Source: Sipunculus nudus (lineage: Eukaryota > Annelida > Sipuncula > Golfingiida > Sipunculidae). From it: a stretch of DNA of 64,000 bases. Position 1 is the first letter of the stretch; every line of letters starts with the position of its first letter. The stretch covers positions 1,575,579 through 1,639,578 of the forward strand of contig CM049307.1 of NCBI GenBank assembly GCA_026874595.1, in the 5' to 3' direction. The translations under genes were made by a program, and so were the position numbers. Below are positions 23,801 through 39,100 of the stretch, in pieces. The notes below the pieces were generated by a model, which was not told the DNA's origin, made no database searches, and was given only the letters and a program-made list of their open reading frames with translations.

Positions 23801-26800
23801 ACACCAGCTAAAGGTTAATACTACAAATGTGCACTGATACACCAGCTAAAGGTTAATACTACAAATGTGCACTGATACACCAGCTAAAGGTTAATACTAC
23901 AAATGTGCACTGATACACCAGCTAAAGGTTAATACTACAAATGTGCACTGATACACCAGCTAAAGGTTAATACTACAAATGTGCACTGAAACACCAGCTA
24001 AAGGTTAATACTACAAATGTGCACTGATACACCAGCTAAAGGTTAATACTACAAATGTGCACTGATACACCAGCTAAAGGTTAATACTACAAATGTGCAC
24101 TGATACACCAGCTAAAGGTTAATACTACAAATGTGCACTGATACACCAGCTAAAGGTTAATACTACAAATGTGCACTGAAACACCAGCTAAAGGTTAATA
24201 CTACAAATGTGCACTGATACACCAGCTAAAGGTTAATACTACAAATGTGCACTGATACACCAGCTAAAGGTTAATACTACAAATGTGCACTGATACACCA
24301 GCTAAAGGTTAATACTACAAATGTGCACTGATACACCAGCTAAAGGTTAATACTACAAATATGCACTGATACACCAGCTAAAGGTTAATACTACAAATAT
24401 GCACTGTTACACCAGCTAAAGGTTAATACTACAAATATGCACTGTTACACCAGCTAAAGGTTAATACTACAAATATGCACTGATACACCAGCTAAAGGTT
24501 AATACTACAAATGTGCACTGATACACCAGCTAAAGGTTAATACTACAAATATGCACTGATACACCAGCTAAAGGTTAATACTACAAATGTGCACTGATAC
24601 ACCAGCTAAAGGTTAATACTACAAATATGCACTGATACACCAGCTAAAGGTTAATACTACAAATGTGCACTGATACACCAGCTAAAGGTTAATACTACAA
24701 ATATGCACTGATACACCAGCTAAAGGTTAATACTACAAATATGCACTGTTACACCAGCTAAAGGTTAATACTACAAATGTGCACTGATACACCAGCTAAA
24801 GGTTAATACTACAAATGTGCACTGATACACCAGCTAAAGGTTAATACTACAAATGTGCACTGTTACACCAGCTAAAGGTTAATACTACAAATGTGCACTG
24901 TTACACCAGCTAAAGGTTAATACTACAAATGTGCACTGTTACACCAGCTAAAGGTTAATACTACAAATATGCACTGTTACACCAGCTAAAGGTTAATACT
25001 ACAAATGTGCACTGATACACCAGCTAAAGGTTAATACTACAAATGTGCACTGATACACCAGCTAAAGGTTAATACTACAAATGTGCACTGATACACCAGC
25101 TAAAGGTTAATACTACAAATGTGCACTGATACACCAGCTAAAGGTTAATACTACAAATGTGCACTGATACACCAGCTAAAGGTTAATACTACAAATATGC
25201 ACTGATACACCAGCTAAAGGTTAATACTACAAATATGCACTGTTACACCAGCTAAAGGTTAATACTACAAATATGCACTGATACACCAGCTAAAGGTTAA
25301 TACTACAAATATGCACTGATACACCAGCTAAAGGTTAATACTACAAATATGCTCTGATACACCAGCTAAAGGTTAATACTACAAATATGCTCTGTTACAC
25401 CAGCTAAAGGTTAATACTACAAATATGCACTGATAAACCAGCTAAAGGTTAATACTACAAATATGCACTGTTACACCAGCTAAAGGTTAATACTACAAAT
25501 GTGCACTGATCCACCAGCTAAAGGTTAATACTACAAATGTGCACTGATACACCAGCTAAAGGTTAATACTACAAATGTGCACTGATACACCAGCTAAAGG
25601 TTAATACTACAAATATGCACTGTTACACCAGCTAAAGGTTAATACTACAAATCTGCACTGATACACCAGCTAAAGGTTAATACTACAAATGTGCACTGAT
25701 ACACCAGCTAAAGGTTAATACTACAAATGTGCACTGATACACCAGCTAAAGGTTAATACTACAAATCTGCACTGATACACCAGCTAAAGGTTAATACTAC
25801 AAATATGCACTGTTACACCAGCTAAAGGTTAATACTACAAATGTGCACTGATACACCAGCTAAAGGTTAATACTACAAATCTGCACTGATACACCAGCTA
25901 AAGGTTAATACTACAAATATGCACTGTTACACCAGCTAAAGGTTAATACTACAAATATGCACTGTTACACCAGCTAAAGGTTAATACTACAAATCTGCAC
26001 TGTTACACCAGCTAAAGGTTAATACTACAAATATGCACTGATACACCAGCTAAAGGTTAATACTACAAATCTGCACTGATACACCAGCTAAAGGTTAATA
26101 CTACAAATATGCACTGTTACACCAGCTAAAGGTTAATACTACAAATATGCACTGATACACCAGCTAAAGGTTAATACTACAAAAATGCACTGATACACCA
26201 GCTGAAGGGTAATACTACAAATATGCACTGATACACCAGGTAAAGGTTAATACTACAAATCTGCACTGTTACACCAGGTAAAGGTTAATACTACAAATAT
26301 GCACTGTTACACCAGCTAAAGGTTAATACTACAAATATGCTCTGATACACCAGCTAAAGGTTAATACTACAAATATGCTCTGATACACCAGCTAAAGGTT
26401 AATACTACAAATATGCACTGATACACCAGCTAAAGGTTAATACTACAAATATGCTCTGATACACCAGCTAAAGGTTAATACTACAAATATGCACTGAAAC
26501 ACCAGCTAAAGGTTAATACTACAAATATGCACTGATACACCAGCTAAAGGTTAATACTACAAATATGCACTGATACACCAGCTAAAGGTTAATACTACAA
26601 ATATGCACTGATACACCAGCTAAAGGTTAATACTACAAATATGCACTGATACACCAGCTAAAGGTTAATACTACAAATATGCACTGTTACAGCAGCTGAA
26701 GGGTAATACTACAAATATGCACTGATACACCAGCTAAAGGTTAATACTACAAATATGCACTGATACACCAGCTAAAGGTTAATACTACAAATATGCACTG

Positions 26801-29800
26801 ATACACCAGCTAAAGGTTAATACTACAAATATGCACTGATACACCAGCTAATGGTTAATACTACAAATATGCACTGATACACCAGCTAAAGGTTAATACT
26901 ACAAATATGCACTGATACACCAGCTAAAGGTTAATACTACAAATGTGCACTGTTACACCAGCTAAAGGTTAATACTACAAATATGCTCTGATACACCAGC
27001 TAAAGGTTAATACTACAAATATGCACTGATACACCAGCTAAAGGTTAATACTACAAATATGTACTGTTACACCAGCTAAAGGTTAATACTACAAATATGC
27101 ACTGATACACCAGCTAAAGGTTAATACTACAAATATGCACTGATACACCAGCTAAAGGTTAATACTACAAATATGCACTGTTACACCAGCTAAAGGTTAA
27201 TACTACAAATATGCTCTGATACACCAGCTAAAGGTTAATACTACAAATATGCACTGATACACCAGCTAAAGGTTAATACTACAAATATGCACTGATACAC
27301 CAGCTAAAGGTTAATACTACAAATGTGCACTGTTACACCAGCTAAAGGTTAATACTACAAATATGCTCTGATACACCAGCTAAAGGTTAATACTACAAAT
27401 ATGCACTGTTACACCAGCTAAAGGTTAATACAACAAATATGCACTGATACACCAGCTAAAGGTTAATACTACAAATATGCACTGATACACCAGCTAAAGG
27501 TTAATACTACAAATATGCACTGATACACCAGCTAAAGGTTAATACTACAAATGTGCACTGATACACCAGCTAAAGGTTAATGCTACAAATATGCACTGAT
27601 ACAGCAGCTAAAGGTTAATACTACAAATATGCACTGATACAGCAGCTAAAGGTTAATACTACAAATATGCACTGATACAGCAGCTAAAGGTTAATGCTAC
27701 AAATATGCACTGATACAGCAGCTAAAGGTTAATACTACAAATGTGCACTGATACACCAGCTAAAGGTTAATACTACAAATGTGCACTGATACAGCAGCTA
27801 AAGGTTAATGCTACAAATATGCACTGATACACCAGCTAAAGGTTAATACTACAAATGTGCACTGATACACCAGCTAAAGGTTAATACTACAAATGTGCAC
27901 TGATACAGCAGCTAAAGGTTAATACTACAAATGTGCACTGATACACCAGCTAAAGGTTAATACTACAAATGTGCACTGATACAGCAGCTAAAGGTTAATG
28001 CTACAAATATGCACTGATACACCAGCTAAAGGTTAATACTACAAATATGCACTGATACACCAGCTAAAGGTTAATACAACAAATATGCACTGATACACCA
28101 GCTAAAGGTTAATATTACAAATATGCACTGATACAGCAGCTAAAGGTTAATACTACAAATATGCACTGATACAGCAGCTAAAGGTTAATACTACAAATAT
28201 GCTCTGATACACCAGCTAAAGGTTAATACTACAAATATGCACTGATACACCAGGTAAAGGTTAATACTACAAATATGCACTGTTACACCAGCTAAAGGTC
28301 AATACTACAAATGTGCACTGTTACACCAGCTAAAGGTTAATACTACAAATATGCACTGTTACACCAGCTAAAGGTTAATACTACAAATATGCACTGATAC
28401 ACCAGGTAAAGGTTAATACTACAAATATGCACTGTTACACCAGCTAAAGGTCAATACTACAAATATGCACTGATACACCAGCTAAAGGTTAATACTACAA
28501 ATATGCACTGATACACCAGGTAAAGGTTAATACTACAAATATGCACTGATACACCAGCTAAAGGTTAATACTACAAATATGCTCTGATACACCAGCTAAA
28601 GGTTAATACTACAAATATGCACTGATACACCAGCTAAAGGTTAATACTACAAATATGCACTGATACAGCAGCTAAAGGTTAATACTACAAATATGCACTG
28701 ATACACCAGCTAAAGGTTAATACTACAAATATGCACTGTTACACCAGCTAAAGGTTAATACTACAAATATGCACTGATACACCAGCTAAAGGTTAATACT
28801 ACAAATATGCACTGTTACACCAGCTAAAGGTTAATACTACAAATGTGCACTGATACACCAGCTAAAGGTTAATACTACAAATATGCACTGATACACCAGC
28901 TAAAGGTTAATACTACAAATGTGCACTGATACACCAGCTGAAGGTTAATACTACAAATATGCACTGATACACCAGCTAAAGGTTAATACTACAAATGTGC
29001 ACTGATACACCAGCTAAAGGTTAATACTACAAATATGCACTGATACACCAGCTAAAGGTTAATACTACAAATATGCACTGATACAGCAGCTAAAGGTTAA
29101 TACTACAAATGTGCACTGATACACCAGCTAAAGGTTAATACTACAAATGTGCACTGATACAGCAGCTAAAGGTTAATACTACAAATGTGCACTGATACAC
29201 CAGCTAAAGGTTAATACTACAAATGTGCACTGTTACACCAGCTAAAGGTTAATACTACAAATATGCACTGATACACCAGCTAAAGGTTAATACTACAAAT
29301 GTGCACTGATACACCAGCTAAAGGTTAATACTACAAATATGCACTGATACACCAGCTAAAGGTCAATACTACAAATGTGCACTGATACACCAGCTAAAGG
29401 TTAATACTACAAATATGCACTGATACAGCAGCTAAAGGTCAATACTACAAATATGCACTGATACACCAGCTAAAGGTTAATACTACAAATGTGCACTGAT
29501 ACACCAGCTAAAGGTCAATACTACAAATATGCACTGATACACCAGCTAAAGGTTAATACTACAAATATGCACTGATACACCAGCTAAAGGTTAATACTAC
29601 AAATATGCACTGATACACCAGCTAAAGGTTAATACTACAAATATGCACTGATACAGCAGCTAAAGGTTAATACAACAAATATGCACTGATACAGCAGCTA
29701 AAGGTTAATACTACAAATGTGCACTGAAACACCAGCTAAAGGTTAATACTACAAATATGCACTGATACACCAGCTAAAGGTTAATACTACAAATATGCAC

Positions 29801-30450
29801 TGATACAGCAGCTAAAGGTTAATACTACAAATATGCACTGATACACCAGCTAAAGGTTAATACTACAAATATGCACTGATACAGCAGCTAAAGGTCAATA
29901 TTACAAATATGCACTGATACACCAGCTAAAGGTTAATACTACAAATGTGCACTGATACACCAGCTAAAGGTTAATACTACAAATATGCACTGATACACCA
30001 GGTAAAGGTTAATACTACAAATATGCACTGTTACACCAGCTAAAGGTTAATACTACAAATATGCACTGATACACCAGCTAAAGGTTAATATTACAAATAT
30101 GCACTGATACACCAGCTAAAGGTTAATACAACAAATATGCACTGATACACCAGCTAAAGGTTAATACTACAAATATGCACTGATACACCAGCTAAAGGTT
30201 AATACTACAAATGTGCACTGATACACCAGCTAAAGGTTAATACTACAAATATGCACTGATACACCAGCTAAAGGTTAATACTACAAATATGCACTGATAC
30301 ACCAGCTAAAGGTTAATACTACAAATATGCACTGATACACCAGCTAAAGGTTAATACTACAAATATGCACTGATACACCAGCTAAAGGTTAATACTACAA
30401 ATATGCACTGATACACCAGCTAAAGGTTAATACTACAAATATGCACTGTT
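11900..30450 (+). repeat. higher-order block, copy A
   Basis: Rare marker units define a long segment that is repeated downstream. Markers include GGTAAAGG units at 12561, 14612 and 15068, a TACAAAAATG unit at 15767, a TAATTGTTAAT unit near 19478, an ACATCAGC unit at 22927, a GATAAACC unit at 25432, a GATCCACC unit near 25508, and ACCAGCTGAA at 28933. All recur in the same order in copy B. Boundaries are approximate, since most units are alike. Confidence 0.75.
23677..24330 (+). repeat. homogeneous AATGTGC subfamily block, copy A
   Basis: About 18 consecutive units carry AATGTGC instead of AATATGC. Within them, two units with GAAACACC lie five units apart (23987 and 24177). The block recurs at 45677 and 57571 with the same internal markers, which supports the large duplications. 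Confidence 0.85.
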
Positions 30451-32449
30451 ACACCAGCTAAAGGTTAATACTACAAATATGCACTGTTACACCAGCTAAA
30501 GGTTAATACTACAAATGTGCACTGATACACCAGCTAAAGGTTAATACTACAAATATGCACTGATACACCAGCTAAAGGTTAATGCTACAAATATGCACTG
30601 ATACACCAGCTAAAGGTTAATACTACAAATATGCACTGTTACACCAGCTAAAGGTCAATACTACAAATATGCACTGATACACCAGCTAAAGGTTAATACT
30701 ACAAATATGCACTGATACACCAGCTAAAGGTTAATACTACAAATATGCACTGATACACCAGCTAAAGGTTAATACTACAAATATGCACTGATACACCAGC
30801 TAAAGGTTAATACTACAAATATGCACTGATACACCAGCTAAAGGTTAATACTACAAATATGCACTGATACACCAGCTAAAGGTTAATGCTACAAATATGC
30901 ACTGATACACCAGCTAAAGGTTAATACTACAAATATGCACTGTTACACCAGCTAAAGGTCAATACTACAAATATGCACTGATACACCAGCTAAAGGTTAA
31001 TACTACAAATATGCACTGATACACCAGCTAAAGGTCAATACTACAAATATGCACTGATACACCAGCTAAAGGTTAATACTACAAATATGCACTGATACAC
31101 CAGCTAAAGGTTAATACTACAAATATGCACTGATACACCAGGTAAAGGTTAATACTACAAATATGCACTGTTACACCAGCTAAAGGTTAATACTACAAAT
31201 ATGCACTGATACACCAGCTAAAGGTTAATACTACAAATATGCACTGATACACCAGCTAAAGGTTAATACTACAAATATGCACTGTTACACCAGCTAAAGG
31301 TTAATACTACAAATATGCACTGTTACACCAGCTAAAGGTTAATACTACAAATATGCACTGTTACACCAGCTAAAGGTTAATACTACAAATGTGCACTGAT
31401 ACACCAGCTAAAGGTTAATACTACAAATGTGCACTGATACACCAGCTAAAGGTTAATGCTACAAATATGCACTGATACACCAGCTAAAGGTTAATGCTAC
31501 AAATATGCACTGATACACCAGCTAAAGGTTAATACTACAAATATGCACTGTTACACCAGCTAAAGGTTAATACTACAAATATGCACTGATACACCAGCTA
31601 AAGGTTAATACTACAAATATGCACTGATACACCAGCTAAAGGTTAATACTACAAATATGCACTGATACACCAGCTAAAGGTTAATACTACAAATATGCAC
31701 TGATACACCAGCTAAAGGTTAATACTACAAATATGCACTGATACACCAGCTAAAGGTTAATACTACAAATATGCACTGATACACCAGCTAAAGGTTAATA
31801 CTACAAATATGCACTGATACACCAGCTAAAGGTTAATACTACAAATATGCACTGATACACCAGCTAAAGGTAATACTACAAATATGCACTGATACACCAG
31901 CTAAAGGTTAATACTACAAATATGCACTGATACACCAGCTAAAGGTTAATACTACAAATATGCACTGTTACACCAGCTAAAGGTTAATACTACAAATATG
32001 CACTGATACACCAGCTAAAGGTTAATACTACAAATATGCACTGATACACCAGCTAAAGGTTAATACTACAAATGTGCACTGATACAGCAGCTAAAGGTTA
32101 ATACTACAAATGTGCACTGATACACCAGCTAAAGGTTAATACTACAAATATGCACTGATACACCAGCTAAAGGTTAATACTACAAATATGCACTGTTACA
32201 CCAGCTAAAGGTTAATACTACAAATATGCACTGATACACCAGCTAAAGGTTAATACTACAAATATGCACTGATACACCAGCTAAAGGTTAATACTACAAA
32301 TATGCACTGATACACCAGCTAAAGGTTAATACTACAAATATGCACTGATACACCAGCTAAAGGTCAATACTACAAATATGCACTGATACACCAGCTAAAG
32401 GTTAATACTACAAATATGCACTGATACACCAGCTAAAGGTTAATACTAC

Positions 32450-35400
32450 AAATATGCACTGATACAGCAGCTAAAGGTTAATACTACAAATATGCACTGA
32501 TACAGCAGCTAAAGGTTAATACTACAAATATGCACTGTTACACCAGCTAAAGGTTAATACTACAAATATGCACTGATACAGCAGCTAAAGGTCAATACTA
32601 CAAATATGCACTGATACACCAGCTAAAGGTTAATACTACAAATATGCACTGATACACCAGCTAAAGGTTAATACTACAAATATGCACTGATACAGCAGCT
32701 AAAGGTTAATACTACAAATATGCACTGATACAGCAGCTAAAGGTTAATACTACAAATGTGCACTGATACACCAGCTAAAGGTTAATACTACAAATATGCA
32801 CTGATACAGCAGCTAAAGGTTAATGCTACAAATATGCACTGATACACCAGCTAAAGGTTAATACTACAAATATGCACTGTTACACCAGCTAAAGGTCAAT
32901 ACTACAAATATGCACTGATACACCAGCTAAAGGTTAATACTACAAATATGCACTGATACACCAGCTAAAGGTTAATACTACAAATATGCACTGATACACC
33001 AGCTAAAGGTTAATACTACAAATATGCACTGTTACACCAGCTAAAGGTTAATACTACAAATATGCACTGATACACCAGCTAAAGGTTAATACTACAAATA
33101 TGCACTGATACACCAGCTAAAGGTTAATGCTACAAATATGCACTGATACACCAGCTAAAGGTTAATGCTACAAATATGCACTGATACACCAGCTAAAGGT
33201 TAATACTACAAATATTCACTGTTACACCAGCTAAAGGTCAATACTACAAATATGCACTGATACACCAGCTAAAGGTTAATACTACAAATATGCACTGATA
33301 CACCAGCTAAAGGTCAATACTACAAATATGCACTGATACACCAGCTAAAGGTTAATACTACAAATATGCACTGATACACCAGCTAAAGGTTAATACTACA
33401 AATATGCACTGATACACCAGGTAAAGGTTAATACTACAAATATGCACTGTTACACCAGCTAAAGGTTAATACTACAAATATGCACTGATACACCAGCTAA
33501 AGGTTAATACTACAAATATGCACTGATACACCAGCTAAAGGTTAATACTACAAATATGCACTGTTACACCAGCTAAAGGTTAATACTACAAATATGCACT
33601 GTTACACCAGCTAAAGGTTAATACTACAAATATGCACTGATACACCAGCTAAAGGTTAATACTACAAATATGCACTGATACACCAGCTAAAGGTTAATAC
33701 TACAAATGTGCACTGATACACCAGCTAAAGGTTAATACTACAAATATGCACTGATACACCAGCTAAAGGTCAATACTACAAATATGCACTGATACACCAG
33801 CTAAAGGTTAATACTACAAATATGCACTGATACAGCAGCTAAAGGTTAATACTACAAATATGCACTGATACACCAGCTAAAGGTTAATACTACAAATATG
33901 CACTGATACACCAGCTAAAGGTCAATACTACAAATATGCACTGATACACCAGCTAAAGGTTAATACTACAAATATGCACTGATACAGCAGCTAAAGGTTA
34001 ATACTACAAATATGCACTGATACACCAGCTAAAGGTTAATACTACAAATATGCACTGTTACACCAGCTAAAGGTTAATACTACAAATATGCACTGATACA
34101 GCAGCTAAAGGTCAATACTACAAATATGCACTGATACACCAGCTAAAGGTTAATACTACAAATATGCACTGATACACCAGCTAAAGGTTAATACTACAAA
34201 TATGCACTGATACACCAGCTAAAGGTCAATACTACAAATATGCACTGATACACCAGCTAAAGGTTAATACTACAAATATGCACTGATACACCAGCTAAAG
34301 GTTAATACTACAAATATGCACTGATACACCAGCTAAAGGTTAATACTACAAATATGCACTGTTACACCAGCTAAAGGTTAATACTACAAATATGCACTGA
34401 TACAGCAGCTAAAGGTCAATACTACAAATATGCACTGATACACCAGCTAAAGGTTAATACTACAAATATGCACTGATACACCAGCTAAAGGTTAATACTA
34501 CAAATATGCACTGATACACCAGCTAAAGGTCAATACTACAAATATGCACTGTTACACCAGCTAAAGGTTAATACTACAAATATGCACTGATACACCAGCT
34601 AAAGGTTAATACTACAAATATGCACTGATACACCAGCTAAAGGTTAATACTACAAATATGCACTGATACACCAGCTAAAGGTTAATACTACAAATATGCA
34701 CTGATACACCAGCTAAAGGTTAATACTACAAATATGCACTGATACACCAGCTAAAGGTCAATACTACAAATATGCACTGATACACCAGCTAAAGGTTAAT
34801 ACTACAAATATGCACTGATACAGCAGCTAAAGGTTAATACTACAAATATGCACTGATACACCAGCTAAAGGTTAATACTACAAATATGCACTGTTACACC
34901 AGCTAAAGGTTAATACTACAAATATGCACTGATACAGCAGCTAAAGGTCAATACTACAAATATGCACTGATACACCAGCTAAAGGTTAATACTACAAATA
35001 TGCACTGATACACCAGCTAAAGGTTAATACTACAAATATGCACTGATACAGCAGCTAAAGGTTAATACTACAAATATGCACTGATACAGCAGCTAAAGGT
35101 TAATACTACAAATGTGCACTGATACACCAGCTAAAGGTTAATACTACAAATATGCACTGATACAGCAGCTAAAGGTTAATGCTACAAATATGCACTGATA
35201 CACCAGCTAAAGGTTAATACTACAAATATGCACTGTTACACCAGCTAAAGGTCAATACTACAAATATGCACTGATACACCAGCTAAAGGTTAATACTACA
35301 AATATGCACTGATACACCAGCTAAAGGTTAATACTACAAATATGCACTGATACACCAGCTAAAGGTTAATACTACAAATATGCACTGTTACACCAGCTAA

Positions 35401-36190
35401 AGGTTAATACTACAAATATGCACTGATACACCAGCTAAAGGTTAATACTACAAATATGCACTGATACACCAGCTAAAGGTTAATGCTACAAATATGCACT
35501 GATACACCAGCTAAAGGTTAATGCTACAAATATGCACTGATACACCAGCTAAAGGTTAATACTACAAATATTCACTGTTACACCAGCTAAAGGTCAATAC
35601 TACAAATATGCACTGATACACCAGCTAAAGGTTAATACTACAAATATGCACTGATACACCAGCTAAAGGTCAATACTACAAATATGCACTGATACACCAG
35701 CTAAAGGTTAATACTACAAATATGCACTGATACACCAGCTAAAGGTTAATACTACAAATATGCACTGATACACCAGGTAAAGGTTAATACTACAAATATG
35801 CACTGTTACACCAGCTAAAGGTTAATACTACAAATATGCACTGATACACCAGCTAAAGGTTAATACTACAAATATGCACTGATACACCAGCTAAAGGTTA
35901 ATACTACAAATATGCACTGTTACACCAGCTAAAGGTTAATACTACAAATATGCACTGTTACACCAGCTAAAGGTTAATACTACAAATATGCACTGATACA
36001 CCAGCTAAAGGTTAATACTACAAATATGCACTGATACACCAGCTAAAGGTTAATACTACAAATGTGCACTGATACACCAGCTAAAGGTTAATACTACAAA
36101 TATGCACTGATACACCAGCTAAAGGTCAATACTACAAATATGCACTGATACACCAGCTAAAGGTTAATACTACAAATATGCACTGATACA
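32450..36190 (+). repeat. nested 62-unit duplication inside copy B
   Basis: The stretch 32450-33830 recurs at 34806-36190 with an offset of exactly 2,356 bp (62 units). The rare AATATTCACT unit occurs at 33211 and 35567, and the GGTAAAGG marker at 33420 and 35776. Copy A has only one equivalent (14612), so the duplication arose after A and B separated, or was lost from A. Confidence 0.75.
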
Positions 36191-39100
36191 CCAGCTAAAG
36201 GTTAATACTACAAATATGCACTGATACACCAGGTAAAGGTTAATACTACAAATATGCACTGTTACACCAGCTAAAGGTTAATACTACAAATATGCACTGA
36301 TACACCAGCTAAAGGTTAATACTACAAATATGCACTGATACACCAGCTAAAGGTTAATACTACAAATATGCACTGTTACACCAGCTAAAGGTTAATACTA
36401 CAAATATGCACTGTTACACCAGCTAAAGGTTAATACTACAAATATGCACTGATACACCAGCTAAAGGTTAATACTACAAATATGCACTGATACACCAGCT
36501 AAAGGTTAATACTACAAATGTGCACTGATACACCAGCTAAAGGTTAATACTACAAATATGCACTGATACACCAGCTAAAGGTTAATGCTACAAATATGCA
36601 CTGATACACCAGCTAAAGGTTAATACTACAAATATGCACTGATACACCAGCTAAAGGTTAATACTACAAATATGCACTGTTACACCAGCTAAAGGTTAAT
36701 ACTACAAATATGCACTGATACACCAGCTAAAGGTTAATACTACAAATATGCACTGATACACCAGCTAAAGGTTAATACTACAAATATGCACTGATACAGC
36801 AGCTGAAGGGTAATACTACAAATATGCACTGATACACCAGCTTAAAGAAAATACTACAAATATGCACTGTTACACCAGCTAAAGGTTAATACTACAAATA
36901 TGCACTGATACACCAGCTAAAGGTTAATACTACAAAAATGCACTGATACACCAGCTAAAGGTTAATACTACAAATCTGCACTGTTACACCAGCTAAAGGT
37001 TAATACTACAAATATGCACTGATACACCAGCTAAAGGTTAATATTACAAATCTGCACTGATACACCAGCTAAAGGTTAATACTACAAATATGCACTGATA
37101 CACCAGCTAAAGGTTAATACTACAAATATGCACTGATACACCAGCTAAAGGTTAATACTACAAATATGCACTGTTACACCAGCTAAAGGTTAATACTACA
37201 AATCTGCACTGATACACCAGCTAAAGGTTAATATTACAAATCTGCACTGATACACCAGCTAAAGGTTAATACAACAAATATGCACTGATACACCAGCTAA
37301 AGGTTAATACTACAAATGTGCACTGATACACCAGCTAAAGGTTAATACTACAAATATGCACTGATACACCAGCTAAAGGTTAATACTACAAATATGCACT
37401 GATACACCAGCTAAAGGTTAATATTACAAATATGCACTGATACACCAGCTAAAGGTTAATATTACAAATCTGCACTGATACACCAGCTAAAGGTTAATAC
37501 AACAAATATGCACTGATACACCAGCTAAAGGTTAATACTACAAATGTGCACTGATACACCAGCTAAAGGTTAATATTACAAATCTGCACTGATACACCAG
37601 CTAAAGGTTAATACAACAAATATGCACTGATACACCAGCTAAAGGTTAATACTACAAATGTGCACTGATACACCAGCTAAAGGTTAATACTACAAATATG
37701 CACTGATACACCAGCTAAAGGTTAATACTACAAATATGCACTGATACACCAGCTAAAGGTTAATACTACAAATATGCACTGTTACACCAGCTAAAGGTTA
37801 ATACTACAAATATGCACTGATACACCAGCTAAAGGTTAATATTACAAATATGCACTGATACACCAGCTAAAGGTTAATACTACAAATATGCACTGTTACA
37901 CCAGCTAAAGGTTAATACTACAAATATGCACTGTTACACCAGCTAAAGGTTAATACTACAAATATGCACTGATACACCAGCTAAAGGTTAATACTACAAA
38001 TATGCACTGTTACACCAGCTAAAGGTTAATATTACAAATATGCACTGATACACCAGCTAAAGGTTAATACTACAAATATGCACTGTTACACCAGCTAAAG
38101 GTTAATACTACAAATATGCACTGATACACCAGCTAAAGGTTAATACTACAAATATGCACTGATACACCAGCTAAAGGTTAATATTACAAATATGCACTGA
38201 TACACCAGCTAAAGGTTAATACTACAAATATGCACTGTTACACCAGCTAAAGGTTAATACTACAAATATGCACTGATACACCAGCTAAAGGTTAATACTA
38301 CAAATATGCACTGATACACCAGCTAAAGGTTAATACTACAAATATGCACTGATACACCAGCTAAAGGTTAATACTACAAATATGCACTGATACAGCAGCT
38401 GAAGGGTAATACTACAAATATGCACTGATACACCAGCTAAAGGTTAATACTACAAATATGCACTGATACACCAGCTAAAGGTTAATATTACAAATATGCA
38501 CTGAAACACCAGCTAAAGGTTAATACTACAAATATGCACTGATACACCAGCTAAAGGTTAATACTACAAATATGCACTGTTACACCAGCTAAAGGTTAAT
38601 ACTACAAATATGCACTGATACACCAGCTAAAGGTTAATACTACAAATGTGCACTGATACACCAGCTAAAGGTTAATACTACAAATATGCACTGATACACC
38701 AGCTAAAGGTTAATACTACAAATGTGCACTGATACACCAGCTAAAGGTTAATACTACAAATATGCACTGATACACCAGCTAAAGGTTAATACTACAAATA
38801 TGCACTGTTACACCAGCTAAAGGTTAATACTACAAATATGCACTGATACACCAGCTAAAGGTTAATATTACAAATATGCACTGATACACCAGCTAAAGGT
38901 TAATACAACAAATATGCACTGATACACCAGCTAAAGGTTAATACTACAAATATGCACTGTTACACCAGCTAAAGGTTAATACTACAAATATGCACTGATA
39001 CACCAGCTAAAGGTTAATACTACAAATATGCACTGATACACCAGCTAAAGGTTAATACTACAAATATGCACTGATACACCAGCTAAAGGTAATACTACAA

